A stretch of 64,000 bases of DNA, taken from assembly GCA_030998225.1 (NCBI GenBank), contig JAPYXD010000522.1, positions 7,750,001 through 7,814,000 on the forward strand, read 5' to 3'. The position numbers were made by a program, and so were the translations under genes. The notes beneath the pieces were generated by a model. That model saw nothing but the letters and a program-made list of their open reading frames with translations. It made no database searches and had not been told where the DNA came from. Of this stretch, positions 1-9,374 are shown piece after piece. Each line of letters starts with the position of its first letter. Within the stretch, counting starts at the first letter, position 1. Origin of the DNA: Diplolepis rosae. Taxonomy: Eukaryota; Arthropoda; Insecta; Hymenoptera; Diplolepididae.

Positions 1-32
1 ACTGAGCTACACAGGCGTCCGACATCTCTTTC

Positions 33-271
33 TCCACAGGAAGATCTCCTTATATCGCCTAGTGGCTCAGCCTTGCGGCTGTAAATGGTTTCAAATTAAT
101 TAGTTGAGTTTGAAATTTCTGCCACAGCCTACATTATTGGAGAATCACTAGTCACGTATCAGATAGGATACGCTGCCAACAGGTGTCCTCGTAGACAATT
201 TCAAACTCTTATATCGCAAATAAATGCAAATAAAATTCAAATTTAAAGAATTTGTAATCTTCCTGTGGAAA
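33..271. repeat. Short inverted-repeat element, related copy near 49.8 kb
   Basis: TCCACAGGAAGAT at 33-45 is mirrored by ATCTTCCTGTGGA at 258-271, suggesting a small TIR element. The stretch at about 95-160, read on the minus strand, closely matches 49808-49870 (ACTAGTGATTCTCC, then ATAATGTAGGC, then TTTCAAACTCAACTAATTAA), and 244-272 also matches 49777-49808, so this is a dispersed family. No protein signal was seen. Confidence 0.4.
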
Positions 272-275
272 AAAG

Positions 276-368
276 ACGCTTTCGACTGCGCTGGGATTCG
301 AGCACAGGTCTAGCAGTCGACCAGCAATCGAAATACCTGGGCTCGAATCCCAGCGCAGTCGAAAGCGT
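276..368. repeat. tRNA-like palindrome (33-bp inverted repeat)
   Basis: Arms 276-308 and 336-368 are inverted copies with one mismatch (ACGCTTTCGACTGCGCTGGG outward). The right arm also reads as the 3' end of a tRNA on the plus strand: a T-arm with stem CTGGG/CCCAG and loop CTCGAAT, a B-box-like GGCTCGAATCC, and a 7-bp acceptor helix GACTGCG/CGCAGTC, total span 78 nt (284-361). The 5' half is an inverted copy of the 3' half, so a working tRNA is unlikely. It is better read as a tRNA-derived palindrome or short MITE. Confidence 0.45.
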
Positions 369-369
369 T

Positions 370-698
370 ATTATTAAAGCTATCAATATTATTTTATTTT
401 GCTGTAAATAAAGGACCACTGAAAAGCTTATAAGCGTTACTTTTCGTTTTTTAAAAGGAATATCTTTTTCCGTAAGGTCCTCTTCAGATCATTTGTATAA
501 GTCATCATTTAGTATAAGTATAAAGCAAAGTGATCACAGCATTAACATACATTATAAAGTCTGTATCCTGAATATAACATATTACAGTAGTTCGGTAAAT
601 ATTTATAACTTCTATAGGTTTTCTATTAAAATTATTGATATTCCAGTGATTAGCAAAAGGTAATAAACAAATAAATTAATAAATTTTTATTTACTTAC
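370..698. other. A+T-rich stretch, no gene seen
   Basis: No open frame, RNA or clear repeat was recognised. If the BED-finger exon at 699-820 belongs to a hAT-like element transcribed leftward, this is its intron. Confidence 0.4.
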
Positions 699-820
699 CT
701 GTGACCTAGAAGCCGATCGTAAGCACTGTTTTTTAAAATTTTGTCACATTGTAAACATTTTGCCACAATTTTATCAGTTTCTTTTAAACACTTGAAATTC
801 AATTCCGACCATGGGCGCAT
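699..820 (-). pseudogene. BED-type zinc-finger exon of a hAT-like transposon
   Basis: On the minus strand a 40-codon open segment begins MRPWSELNFKCLKE and runs into a good splice donor (AG|GTAAGT, plus-strand ACTTACCT). It has the BED-finger layout: Trp4, aromatic Phe9, Cys22-x2-Cys25, then Leu37-Leu38 and His40. The final His/Cys would lie in the next exon. BED fingers of this kind form the DNA-binding N-terminus of many hAT transposases. A continuation was not found in the remaining 698 bases. The terminal repeat nearby (ending at 1084) resembles that of 17326-18381, so both probably belong to one family. Whether any copy is functional cannot be judged. Confidence 0.5.
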
Positions 821-954
821 TTCATTCTTTTTCCTCTTTCAGATTTGCTCATTTTATATTTTGATTTTAATTTCAACACTTGCCGAATTAAGAGGAATGC
901 AGATTTAAATTTCAACTACAATTAATTGCATAAAAAACACTACAAGAGAGATTA

Positions 955-1084
955 TACATACTCTTTTAAGGTTCGCTACCTTCGCTACCTTGAATATGTA
1001 ATAAACTATAGTTTTCGACGTAAATAACGTAATTTACGTAATTTACATGGAAAGCCTCAAGTTACGCGTAATTTTGGAACCCTG
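955..1084 (-). repeat. Terminal/subterminal region of a hAT-like element
   Basis: The reverse complement starts CAGGGTTCCAAAATTACGCG and closely follows the start of 17326-18381. It includes repeated TAAATTACGT motifs and the stretch TACATATTCAAG through CCTTAAAAGAGTAT. It lies upstream of the BED exon on the same strand, as expected for the 5' end of that element. Confidence 0.5.
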
Positions 1085-2365
1085 ATCAAAGTTGAGTAAA
1101 ATTCAGAAGTGTAAGGTGAAGTTTGAAAGCGAGCATTAAAAGTTTCTAAATATATATATATTATTACTCGTAGTATAATTATAAAAAACCAATATTTTAT
1201 CAAATCACAAAAATAGTAGAGCTTTCCGTTCATTCTACTCTACGCTTCAATCGAGAGTTGAGTAAACCGTGAATCGCAAGACTTATTCCACCAGCTACAT
1301 CTATTCACGCAGGAACGAATCAAAGTAATCTGCGCCTTGGGCACACATAAAATATTTTTAATTTAAAAAACCTGTTGAATTTTCAGCATACTGATGTTCC
1401 AAGATATTATATTTCATAATCAAAAGCATTTAAAAACATACAAAATACAATTACAGTTTATTTTAGTACTCTCTAAATCCAAAATAGTGGATTACACTCA
1501 TAAACTAGTCATCGTGTATATGGCGTCCACCAATATTATTATGATATAATTATTTTTAATTTTGCGAGATCTCGAAGTTTTCAGTTCCGGAGTCACGTGT
1601 TTTTTATTTGTTTTGAATGTTTCTACTAGAAACAAATGAAAAATATTTGGTTCGGGCTTTACTTTAAATAGTCTTTAAATAAATAAATTTAAAATAATTT
1701 TAAACAATAAACTAAAATATTAATGGACACATAAGTCAGTGAACAGGAATGGTTTAATTATATTAAATATATTGATTGACATAAAATAGATGATAAGTAA
1801 GCACCATGGAAATGGTAATAATATAAAATATTAAAAGTTAGTTGTAATTACCCTTGGATGAAAGTAAGTTAATTATGATTGAGTCCAGTTGGTTGAATAT
1901 TGTAACTTGAGTCCTCCCTCCGTGAGTGTTGAGATCAGTCTTAATTAGACTGTAAACTTTGTGGTCCAGCCGGTTGGGATGGATTTCTGATCCCGGGGTT
2001 ATTCTAGAGGATTCTCTAACGCGATTCCCCTTCATCTTTTACTGACGTTGAACTCGTAGACCTTATGTCCTGGCGCCAATTTTACTGAATTAGAATAGGA
2101 CTGGACTAAACTTGCGGTAAAAAATCTGATGAGACTGGACTGACTTCTCGTAGATGTTACATTGTGGCGTCGATTTCACTGAACTAAACTGGACTAGATT
2201 GAACTGACGTCTATTGTACATGTAGTGATTCTTATGTGTGAAAAGTGCATGTGATAGTGCGTTGGTACTGTAGGGCTTCATTCACCTTCTCTTTTAGTCA
2301 GTCAATTTGTTATCTTGTGTGGGGATTATAACGATACACGGTAATACCAAATTAATCTTTCTATT
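1085..2365. other. Gene-free A+T-rich stretch
   Basis: Only short frames without family resemblance occur. At 2095-2200 there is a loose local repetition of the type TGGACT(G)AACT. No splice-consistent coding segment or RNA gene was recognised. Confidence 0.4.
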
Positions 2366-2616
2366 GATCTGTAGACATAGAGATATTACAGATAGAGGAG
2401 ACAAGCCATAGGCCGCTCTGTAAGTGGCAACGTCAGTCTGGAAACTCGGTGAGAGCGAAAGAGAGAGACAATGGGAGGTTTTTACTGCTTTGTATACACG
2501 TACTGCGTTAGAGAGAGAGACAGCCTATCCCTCCATATCACTCTCTCTCTCGCCCAAGCTGACAGGTTTCAGGCTGGCTTGTCTTCTCTATCTGTAATAT
2601 CTCTATCCTGTAGATC
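2366..2616. mobile_element. MITE-like element with ~42-bp TIRs
   Basis: The left end GATCTGTAGACATAGAGATA, continuing TTACAGATAGAGGAGACAAGCC, is matched by the reverse complement of the right end (GATCTACAGGATAGAGATAT, continuing TACAGATAGAGAAGACAAGCC). The 251-bp body contains GAGAGAGA and CTCTCTCT runs that are also complementary. No coding capacity; superfamily unknown. Confidence 0.55.
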
Positions 2617-3673
2617 TGGCTGTAACACAATACATAATAAGACCTACGAAGTGCTTACTTACTCTGTATAGCGGCTCACGGCGCGGCAGCCGAGCGCAAG
2701 AATCCTCTTATAAATTCAATAGCAATTTTTGCCTCACTTTCTACCTTCGATGAGTTTGAAGGGAAAGAATGAAGCTTTTAATTTAAAAAATTTTGAAAAC
2801 AATTTAAGGGGTCGCATTTTGAAAAAAGTTAAAAATATGTTTAAAATGGGAAAGTGAGGATGAAATATTTTTTTTTATTACAAAATCATTATTTTAATCG
2901 GAAAGCTCATAAAAAACGTTTAAAAAACACTCATATACCAATTTTTTAAAAACAAAATCGTTTGGTGGTGTTTTGTAGTCAAGTTTCGACGATTGGTAGA
3001 TAGGTAGATAGAAAAAAGATTGGTAGATAAAATTGAAAAATATACGGATACCTCAAATTTTGACTTTTCCGAATTTTTTTGCACCAATCGGTTCGAAATC
3101 GTTTGGTGGTATTTAGTAGTCCGCTTTCAATGATTGGTAATTTAAAATAACGCTATTATAATAATTTTCTAAAAGAATCACAAGTGTCAACGCGCAGATG
3201 TTTGCGCGCACGCGGCCGCCTTAGAAAGTTGACGGCGTACTCTCGTATTGGCTATTGGCGCGAAAATTTAAAAAATACAGAAAATGTCAGGAACACGACA
3301 GATTGTTTATTAATATAGTATTAGTAGTAATTAGGTGATTTAAAACATGAAACACTTTCAAATTAGCGATTTAACTTTATTTTCAACTACGATTTTTGAA
3401 AAAAAAATTTTGAAGTTATTTTCTTATGGTTTTTTTATTGATTTAAATTTGTAATTAATTGATTTGATTAATTTATAATCTAGTTTATGGCAGTTTCGAT
3501 AAGAAAGACCTTTTAGGATTTTGTGATATATTAAATGTATTGCAAAATGTTGGTGTGTACTATTATATACCGTACCGAAAAAATGTGTAGCTGTCACAAG
3601 GGTTTTTTAGGTTATATCAGACATATTTGTGGTTAGGATGGTTAATAATATAGCTGTAACAGCAATACGTTTC
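2617..3673. other. Gene-free stretch with a spaced direct repeat
   Basis: A motif of about 43 bp (AAATCGTTTGGTGGT, then GTAGTC, then GATTGGTA) occurs at about 2957-2999 and again at about 3098-3140. Between them is a short GGTAGATA repetition (2995-3027). No protein-coding signal was recognised. Confidence 0.4.
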
Positions 3674-3790
3674 CTTGTACCAGCTATAACTGGCGGACCC
3701 AGTTCGGTGAAAGGTCAGCGAAGTCGCTGACAGTTCACTAACCGCTTGCTGACCATTCGCTGACCTCATAATAATATGAATAAGAGGAGC
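3674..3790 (+). repeat. Left arm of a 5.1-kb inverted-repeat pair
   Basis: This segment (TTGTACC, then GGCGGACCCAG, then GTGAAAGGTCAGCGAA, CACTAACCG, GACCATTCG, ending AATAAGAGGAGC) is matched in inverse orientation by 8668-8775. The arm holds several GGTCAGCGAA/TTCGCTGACC motifs in both directions. An AGCTATAA insertion separates its outer 7 bases from the rest. Confidence 0.6.
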
Positions 3791-4220
3791 GTTTTCGCGT
3801 TATAAACTAACAAAACATAATATCTGTCATTGAAGGCAGTGCAGTTGTACACAATTTGCAAAACGTCTTCTCCGTTAAAGTTGGCCATTTTTTCTCACTC
3901 TAACAAATAGTCAATCCTGGCGGTGAAGACATGGAAAGTGATGAACCATGGGGGTGAAACTAACATAGGAACTTCCGTTAACAAATCTGACTCCCAGCCC
4001 AGGTCCATTTCGGGACCTTTCTAGGGACTTTAAAAATATTCAGTTTGCAAAAATTTTGAAATAGTTAGTGTTATAGCATTGATATTATGGCTGAAGCAAA
4101 GGCAAAGCCAAATTATAAAGAATTCTAATAACCAAATTGAAAAAATGGAATAATAATATAATAAGGTGAGTGCGAATTGTTATTTATATGGATAAATAAG
4201 TTTAAAAATGATGTCTCTAA
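3791..4220. other. Interior of the inverted-repeat element, nothing recognised
   Basis: It contains only short open stretches, for example a 13-codon frame starting at 4087. No splice-consistent gene model was found. Confidence 0.35.
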
Positions 4221-4546
4221 TAGCATTTCTCACTGGTAGCACTTGCACTCAGTACAAGAACTTTTTGAAAAAATAATTTTTTACTTTTGGTTATTTTGAA
4301 AGCCTGGAAAGTACCAAAAATTTAACGAGAAAAAAAAGAGTTTTACATTTTATTACACTTCTTCCGTTCTTCTACACCGTCTCAAGGAGGTGGTGTAAAA
4401 AAACTGAAAAAGTGCAACGGTGTTAGGATTTTTTTGGAACTTTTTTTCCAAATACTTTTTTGATTTTTTTCAGGCTTCCGGCATAACAAACAATAAAAAA
4501 TTCTAGCACCGAGTGCAAGAACTGGTGCTACCAGTGGAAAATGCTA
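4221..4546. mobile_element. MITE-like element with ~22-bp TIRs
   Basis: TAGCATTTCTCACTGGTAGC at the left is the inverted counterpart of the right end (reverse complement TAGCATTTTCCACTGGTAGC). The 326-bp body contains a second, imperfect internal inverted repeat (TTGCACTC/GAGTGCAA). Non-coding; superfamily not assigned. Confidence 0.5.
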
Positions 4547-4747
4547 TAAATGCATTAAAAGCCAGTCAGGGGAGGAATAGAGCGATTCCTCTCCCGGACG
4601 ACGCGGACAGCCAAGTCCGTCCAAGACGCAGGACCGCGGGTGCGGGCCCCGATGCGATTTCTACTGGCCCTCCCCGTTGTTACGCTCTCGACGCCCATCA
4701 AGCTCCCTCGTCTTCATCACAAGTGTGACGAATGACTCGATGCGCGT

Positions 4748-6199
4748 TCAGAACCGTTCAGACTGGAGCATGAGAGGGACTATCGTGTCAGGAGTAAGCT
4801 CAGAACCCACCGCCTGACCGAGGACCTCCCTAGCCACACCCCATTTTGCGCAGACGAAGAGTGCGTGCTCTGCGTTATCCACCGGGAAATCGCAGTAGCA
4901 ACACGTCTCCTCGTCTCTCTTCTTAAAGCGCCTCAGGTACGCGTTGAAACAGCCATGGCCCGAGAGCGCTTGCGTCAAATAAAAGCCGACTTCCCCGTGC
5001 TTTCTATTCAGCCAGGTGGCGAGCTCCGAGATCAGGCGTAGGTCCATCTCCCTGTCTGCTCACCATGCCATTTCATCTGCCACTTCTCGACGAGTCTGCG
5101 CCTTCCATCCTTGCGGATGGCCTCCTTTGCGCGAGCGATTTCCTGCAGATCGGCGCAGGTAAGCGCCTTACGAAGCTGAAAGGTCTCCTGCCTTTCCTCC
5201 GCCAATAAATCTATTGGCGGGACGCTCGCCAGGACCAACACAGCGCTCGTCGAGATAGTTCTATATGCTGAAACTATTCTCAGCGCGACAAGTCTCTGCG
5301 CCGAGAACAGCTTCTTCTGGATAGCATGGTTTTGCAAGGCATTGGTCCAGACCGGAGCTGCATAAAGCAGCTTCGATTGGACCACGCTCGCCACCAATCT
5401 TCTTTTCGCTTCCCTGGGTCCACCAATGTTTGGCATAAGCCGGGCCAAGTTCGCTCCACATTGGATGGCTTTGGCAGCTGCGATCTTTAGGTGTTCGCCA
5501 AAGCTAAGCCTACGACCCAGCTGCACCCCCAGATACTTAATGCTTGTTTTCCACTCTACCTCATACTCTCCGAGAACGATCCTCGGGTATTGAAAGGATC
5601 TCCTGTCCGTAACGAGCAAAGCCTCGGTTTTTTCAGGGGCCATTTTAAGGCCTCTGCTATCCAACCAGCGCTTTGCTCGCCACAGACTCTCATTGATCCT
5701 CAGCTCTAGGATTCTGACGTCGTCAGCGGCGCACACGACAAGTGCGTTATCCGCGAAGCCGACGATGCTCGTCCCAGCAGGAGACAGGAGTTAAAGGCTT
5801 CTATGAGGATCTCCGGGTATGCCCCGATCACCTCTTTGAGGATCTCATTCGGCACCCCGTCGATACCCGGCGCTGTATTTGCCTTAAGCCTTCCACCCGC
5901 TCTCTTTAGTTCTTCGAGAGTGAAGAGTTCTTCTCGACCTCACCGATCAAGTCTTTCCAGCATTGAAGTCGGCTTTTCTTTATGCCTCGCCTCAAAGCTG
6001 CTTTTGCCCCTTTCCATGCCTCGTGCAGCATAGCATCCCCCTTTGAACGGGTGAAGTTTCGCCGCGCTGCGAGGCATTCTCGACGTAGGGCTGCCAACTG
6101 GTCGTTCCACCAGTACATCGAACCTTTGGCTTGCCTGCGCTTACGGCGAGGCATCGAGTAGTCACAAGCCGCGACCACCTTCTGCCTCGCCGAGCGCAC
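4748..6199 (-). pseudogene. R1-type LINE ORF2 remnants: RT edges and C-terminal zinc knuckle
   Basis: Two frames remain: 6199-5906 (pre-RT region, CDYSMPRRKRRQAK) and 5736-4748 (after the FADD box, CAADDVRILEL onward, thumb region KYLGVQLGRRL, then a frameshift near 5040 and the C-terminal CCYCDFPVDNAEHALFVC). They match copy C at high identity. The RT palm, including FADD and motif A, has been deleted. Confidence 0.75.
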
Positions 6200-6469
6200 A
6201 GTAGTTTCAAACGACCCAGCAGGGCAGACCCAACCAAGCTCATCAATGAGCCTGGTTTTTTCGAGGTGTTCGCGAAGTCTTTACCTGCTGAGTCGTCTCG
6301 TGTTCCAGGAGGGGCTCCTGCCTTCACCGTCCCTACCCTTATCCACCGTTTGACACCGTTGTTCTAGAATAAATTCGATGCACCGGTGGTCACGCAAGGT
6401 TATTACCTCGAGGACCGATCAGTCGCTTATCCTTGAAGCGAGGCGAGATGCGGCGATCGTGAGATCATT

Positions 6470-7049
6470 TATGAACCCACCGCTCCTCGTCTGAACGTGA
6501 ATTCCCCGCCCTGATTCAAGACGATCAGGTCGTTCCTGGCGACCATCTCGCCAACCAAGATTCCCCTCCTATCTAGGCGGGCCTCACCCCACTCGGGCGA
6601 ATTACTGTTGAAGCTACCCCCTATGAGAGAACGCCCAATGGCCTCACGGAGGCTTTTCTCAAGGAGGAGGAGCCAGGCGAGAAGTAGCAGTTGTACACGC
6701 GCACACCCGCCACCTCCACCCAAACGAACCCAGCGTCGGTCTCCAGGAAGTCCCCGACGCCCAAATCAGGGTTACAAACAAGGATGCCGGCCCTCCTTGA
6801 TGCATCCTGATACCAAGCAGAGTTTTCGGACCACTTGTACTGCTCACTAATGAGCAGCACATCGGGCCCCCTCTTCCTGGCAGTCTGCATCAGGAGGTCC
6901 TGGGCATCCTTCCCCCTTCCAAGGTTGAGCTGCAGGAACTTCAATTCCTGCCTCTCAACCTCCGAAGCTCTTCCCGGAAGACCGGGCAGGAGACGCTTCC
7001 TGACACATGGGTGACATCTTTGTCTCCCCTGTCTACGCATGTCAGGCAC
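6470..7049 (-). pseudogene. R1-type LINE ORF2 N-terminus: APE-type endonuclease, broken
   Basis: The frame from 7049 contains FLQLNLGRGKDAQDLL (endonuclease motif with Asn) and VLLISEQYKW (catalytic Glu). After about residue 130 the frame breaks, and the continuation is in another frame (6723-6469: LIGGSFNSNSPEWGE). In the family the last motif is GDFN; here Asp is Ser. This endonuclease would nick target DNA to prime reverse transcription. The frameshift and the lost Asp make it non-functional. Confidence 0.65.
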
Positions 7050-7264
7050 CTTGGTGGCGCCCTACAACTCCGGGCTAAGTGTCCCGTGGCGCCGCATCTC
7101 CAACTGGCGTTTTTCCTGTCGGGGTTGCTGCAGCCCCGGGACCCGTGGCCGTACCCAAGGCACCTGAAGCAGCGGGCGACTTCCACGTGCTCGCGAATGC
7201 GGCACACAACCCAATGCCAAGGACAGGGCAGACACAACCTCCTCTTTTTTAACGGTTCACTCAT
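6941..7264 (-). pseudogene. R1-type LINE ORF1 C-terminal part (CCHC zinc knuckles)
   Basis: A 107-residue frame ends in the Gag-like nucleic-acid-binding region of R1-clade ORF1. There is a first knuckle CFRCLGYGHGSRGC (C-x2-C-x4-H-x4-C), a second (C-x3-GH-x4-C, its first Cys apparently lost: WRCGATGHLARSC), and a following CLTC. Family ORF1 proteins are several hundred residues long, so the N-terminal part is missing or shifted out of frame. The end overlaps the start of ORF2 (from 7049) in another frame, as in other R1-clade elements. Confidence 0.7.
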
Positions 7265-7289
7265 TTCTCACAGACACTCGCAGACTCAT

Positions 7290-7445
7290 TCTCAGCGCCG
7301 CTGCCTGGGGCATACATCCTTCTTCATGCATGGGGATGGACGCGTTCATAGCGTCCCCCGCTTTCAACTTGGGATGGACCCGTTTATGGGGCACCCTTCA
7401 CACAATGGGAAGATGCCCGTCTATAGAGCCCCCTGCATTTGTTTA
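7290..7445 (-). repeat. Tandem subrepeats in the LINE 5' leader
   Basis: On the minus strand three imperfect units of about 37-42 bp carry the motif C-TAT(A/G)-A-ACG-G(G/T)-C-ATC-CCC: GGGGCTCTATAGACGGGCAT, GGTGCCCCATAAACGGGTCC and GGGGACGCTATGAACGCGTC. Leader repeats of this sort often hold internal promoter elements in LINEs; that role here is inference. Confidence 0.5.
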
Positions 7446-7575
7446 CCGATTCATCCGGACACTACAACCTCCATGACCCGAGGGCCGTCTGTTAAGCCTC
7501 CCCACCCGTCCTTTTTTGGCATAGCCAAGAGAAGGACTTCGTCAAGGTACCAGTCCGAGGGGAGGCCATTTTTTA

Positions 7576-7776
7576 ATGTTGTTGTGTACTTTAATTGTTG
7601 TACGTAATAATATTAATAAACGGTTCCATAAATTATTGATAAAATTAATAAGTACAATATTTCAAATTTGAATATCCCGCTCACACGGCTACATGCGATT
7701 TTAGTTGCCCCAGGTCTCACATATGGCGCACGTTTCGCTTCATAAGCGGGCACATTGGGAATATTTGTTTTCAATT
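7576..7776. other. Gap between LINE copy A and the hAT-like MITE
   Basis: A+T-rich sequence without recognised features, ending in the 8-bp target duplication TTTAACAC (7777-7784). Confidence 0.35.
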
Positions 7777-7784
7777 TTTAACAC

Positions 7785-8473
7785 CGCGGTGTGCCCACTC
7801 CCACAGGCCAAGTGGCGAAAGAAAAATAGTGATTGCTACGTCCCCTAGTCGCCGCTAGTGTGTCATGGAAATGAACGTCATGCGCGGTAAACATGTTGTC
7901 ACTTGTCTGCATGTTGTGATTGATTAAAATTGATTGCGATTTCAAGTGATTTTAGTGAACTTCGATCTTTAAAGTTCTAATACCTAGACTAATGTGCCAA
8001 CAATTAGCAGTGCTGTACTGTTTGCCCTCCAAATGAAAATAGTTGTAGCTGCAAATCGGGTAAGTCACCAATAACTTTTGTTTTGAATCTAAAATAAAAC
8101 TCATAAAGGCTTGGTTTCTCGTTTTGTTTATAAAAATTCATTGCGTATTATACTGCAAAACGCGGTAAGAAAGTTTGCATTAAAAAGGATTTTCGCTCTT
8201 CAGCTTTAAATCCGCATTTGAGTGTTGATAAAGATAAAACTCCAGTTCCCTTCAAAGCTGATTTAAGCCATGTAAAGTAACGTCAAATATAATAAAATCC
8301 GAATTTTTCCTTTTTCGCGCTCTTTAGTACTGGATCTGTAGTGGAGGGGGGAGGGGTAGTTTTCATGAAATCTAGTTCCTGCTACGTCCCCTAGATGTCG
8401 CTGATATAAATTCATTCCCCCCGCCATCATCTATAAGTACCCCTTTGTAATACATGGGAGAGGGCACACCGTG
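7785..8473 (+). mobile_element. hAT-like MITE, copy 1, perfect 8-bp TSD
   Basis: The 689-bp element is flanked by TTTAACAC on both sides (7777-7784 and 8474-8481). Its ends are CGCGGTGTGCCCACTCCCA and, inverted, CACGGTGTGCCCTCTCCCA. An 8-bp duplication and a short TIR point to the hAT superfamily. There is no transposase. A second copy, in inverse orientation, is at 62786-63492. Both copies keep a splice-donor-like CGGGTAAGTCACC. Confidence 0.8.
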
Positions 8474-8481
8474 TTTAACAC

Positions 8482-8667
8482 GCAGCCACACGCAGCATCA
8501 CCCCCGTGTGATGAACCAGATGAACCACTGCACTTCCTTCAGTGACAGGCATAATGTTTTTTTTTAGTTTTTAACGCTAAAAAATAAAATTATTGTATTA
8601 ATTTCGATACCATCAAACTCAAAATGTACCGCAGAATTATAATAGTAACAATTTAAATGTTTTTTGT
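8482..8667. other. Short gap before the right inverted-repeat arm
   Basis: No feature recognised; contains a T-rich run near 8557 and ordinary A+T-rich sequence. Confidence 0.35.
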
Positions 8668-8775
8668 GCTCCTCTTATTCTTATTATACGAGGTCAACGA
8701 ATGGTCAGCGAACGGTTAGTGAAAGGTCAGCGAATTCGATGACCTTTCACTGGACTGGGTCTGCCAGGGTACAAA
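8668..8775 (-). repeat. Right arm of the 5.1-kb inverted-repeat pair
   Basis: The reverse complement reads TTGTACC, CTGGCAGACCCAG, GTGAAAGGTCA, CACTAACCG, GACCATTCG, AATAAGAGGAGC, matching 3674-3790. If the pair bounds a single DNA transposon, the LINE and the hAT-like MITE between them are later insertions. Confidence 0.6.
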
Positions 8776-8839
8776 TTTTTTGCATGTATACTGAAGAAAT
8801 ATTAGGCCTGTAAGTACATGAATCTTTAATATGTTGCAG

Positions 8840-9247
8840 AATAAGAATTACATAATAATAGATAATGTTGCAATTCAACAGTCGGAAACGATAATCATTG
8901 TAGACGGAAATCCTTTTATAAGAAAATTGAAACCTGTTAATGCAGGGTACGAGGTAAGTATGTCACTTAGCATCTACGATTAATAAAATTATTAAAACAT
9001 TTTTTTTAACGATTAAAATGGATTTGTTTCAAACAAAAATTAAGCAGTTAAGAAAAAAAAGAGTTAACAATTAGACTTTGTGATTTTTTAGCCACGGCAA
9101 GGAGATCTTCTTATCCAAGGCTCAAACATTATAGGATTTTTAATTCATTACAATTCTAGAGAAGTTTCTTTTCAGTTTATGTATCCTGATGATTTATTAA
9201 ATTGGACACCGCAAGATCTTAAGATGAAAGTTGATTCTGAAACTTGA
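8840..9247 (+). CDS. Possible two-exon C-terminal end of an unrecognised protein
   Basis: Exon 8840-8953 (acceptor ATGTTGCAG, donor GAG|GTAAGT, exactly 38 codons) joins in phase 0 to exon 9092-9247 (acceptor GATTTTTTAG). The joint frame of about 89 codons stays open until TGA at 9245. The product contains ETIIIVDGNPFIRKL and, after the splice, GDLLIQGSNIIGFL and FMYPDDLLNWTPQ. No family was recognised. It lies just outside the right arm of the inverted-repeat pair, so it may be the tail of a host gene whose upstream exons are disrupted or outside the readable part, or part of a transposon gene. The consistent splicing makes chance less likely, but support is from sequence only. Confidence 0.4.
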
Positions 9248-9374
9248 TCAAAATCTACTGCAACACATTGATATAGGCACAAAATAAGTGAAACGGGCCA
9301 CTTAAAAAATCCTTCTCTAAGATTACTAATATAACTTTGTTTTTCAAAAGAAGTCCAAGTACTTTTTTAACCCC

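Larger units (their letters stand above)
4570..7575 (-). mobile_element. R1-clade non-LTR retrotransposon, copy A (degenerate)
   Basis: Transcribed leftward. In order on the minus strand: a 5' leader with tandem subrepeats (7290-7445), ORF1 zinc knuckles (6941-7264), an ORF2 APE-type endonuclease (about 7049-6470), reverse-transcriptase remnants and a C-terminal zinc knuckle (6199-4748), and a 3' UTR ending near 4570. Compared with copy C, it lacks about 550 bp corresponding to 48402-48954 (junction near 5788) and about 165 bp corresponding to 49107-49270 (junction near 5927), so the catalytic RT core is missing. The two-ORF layout, three-part CCHC cluster and C-terminal CCHC fit the R1 clade. 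No poly-A tail or target duplication is evident. Confidence 0.75.

Noticed and set aside
284..361. A functional tRNA gene
   Set aside because: The 5' half is an inverted copy of the 3' half, and no convincing D-arm and anticodon arm can be drawn together.
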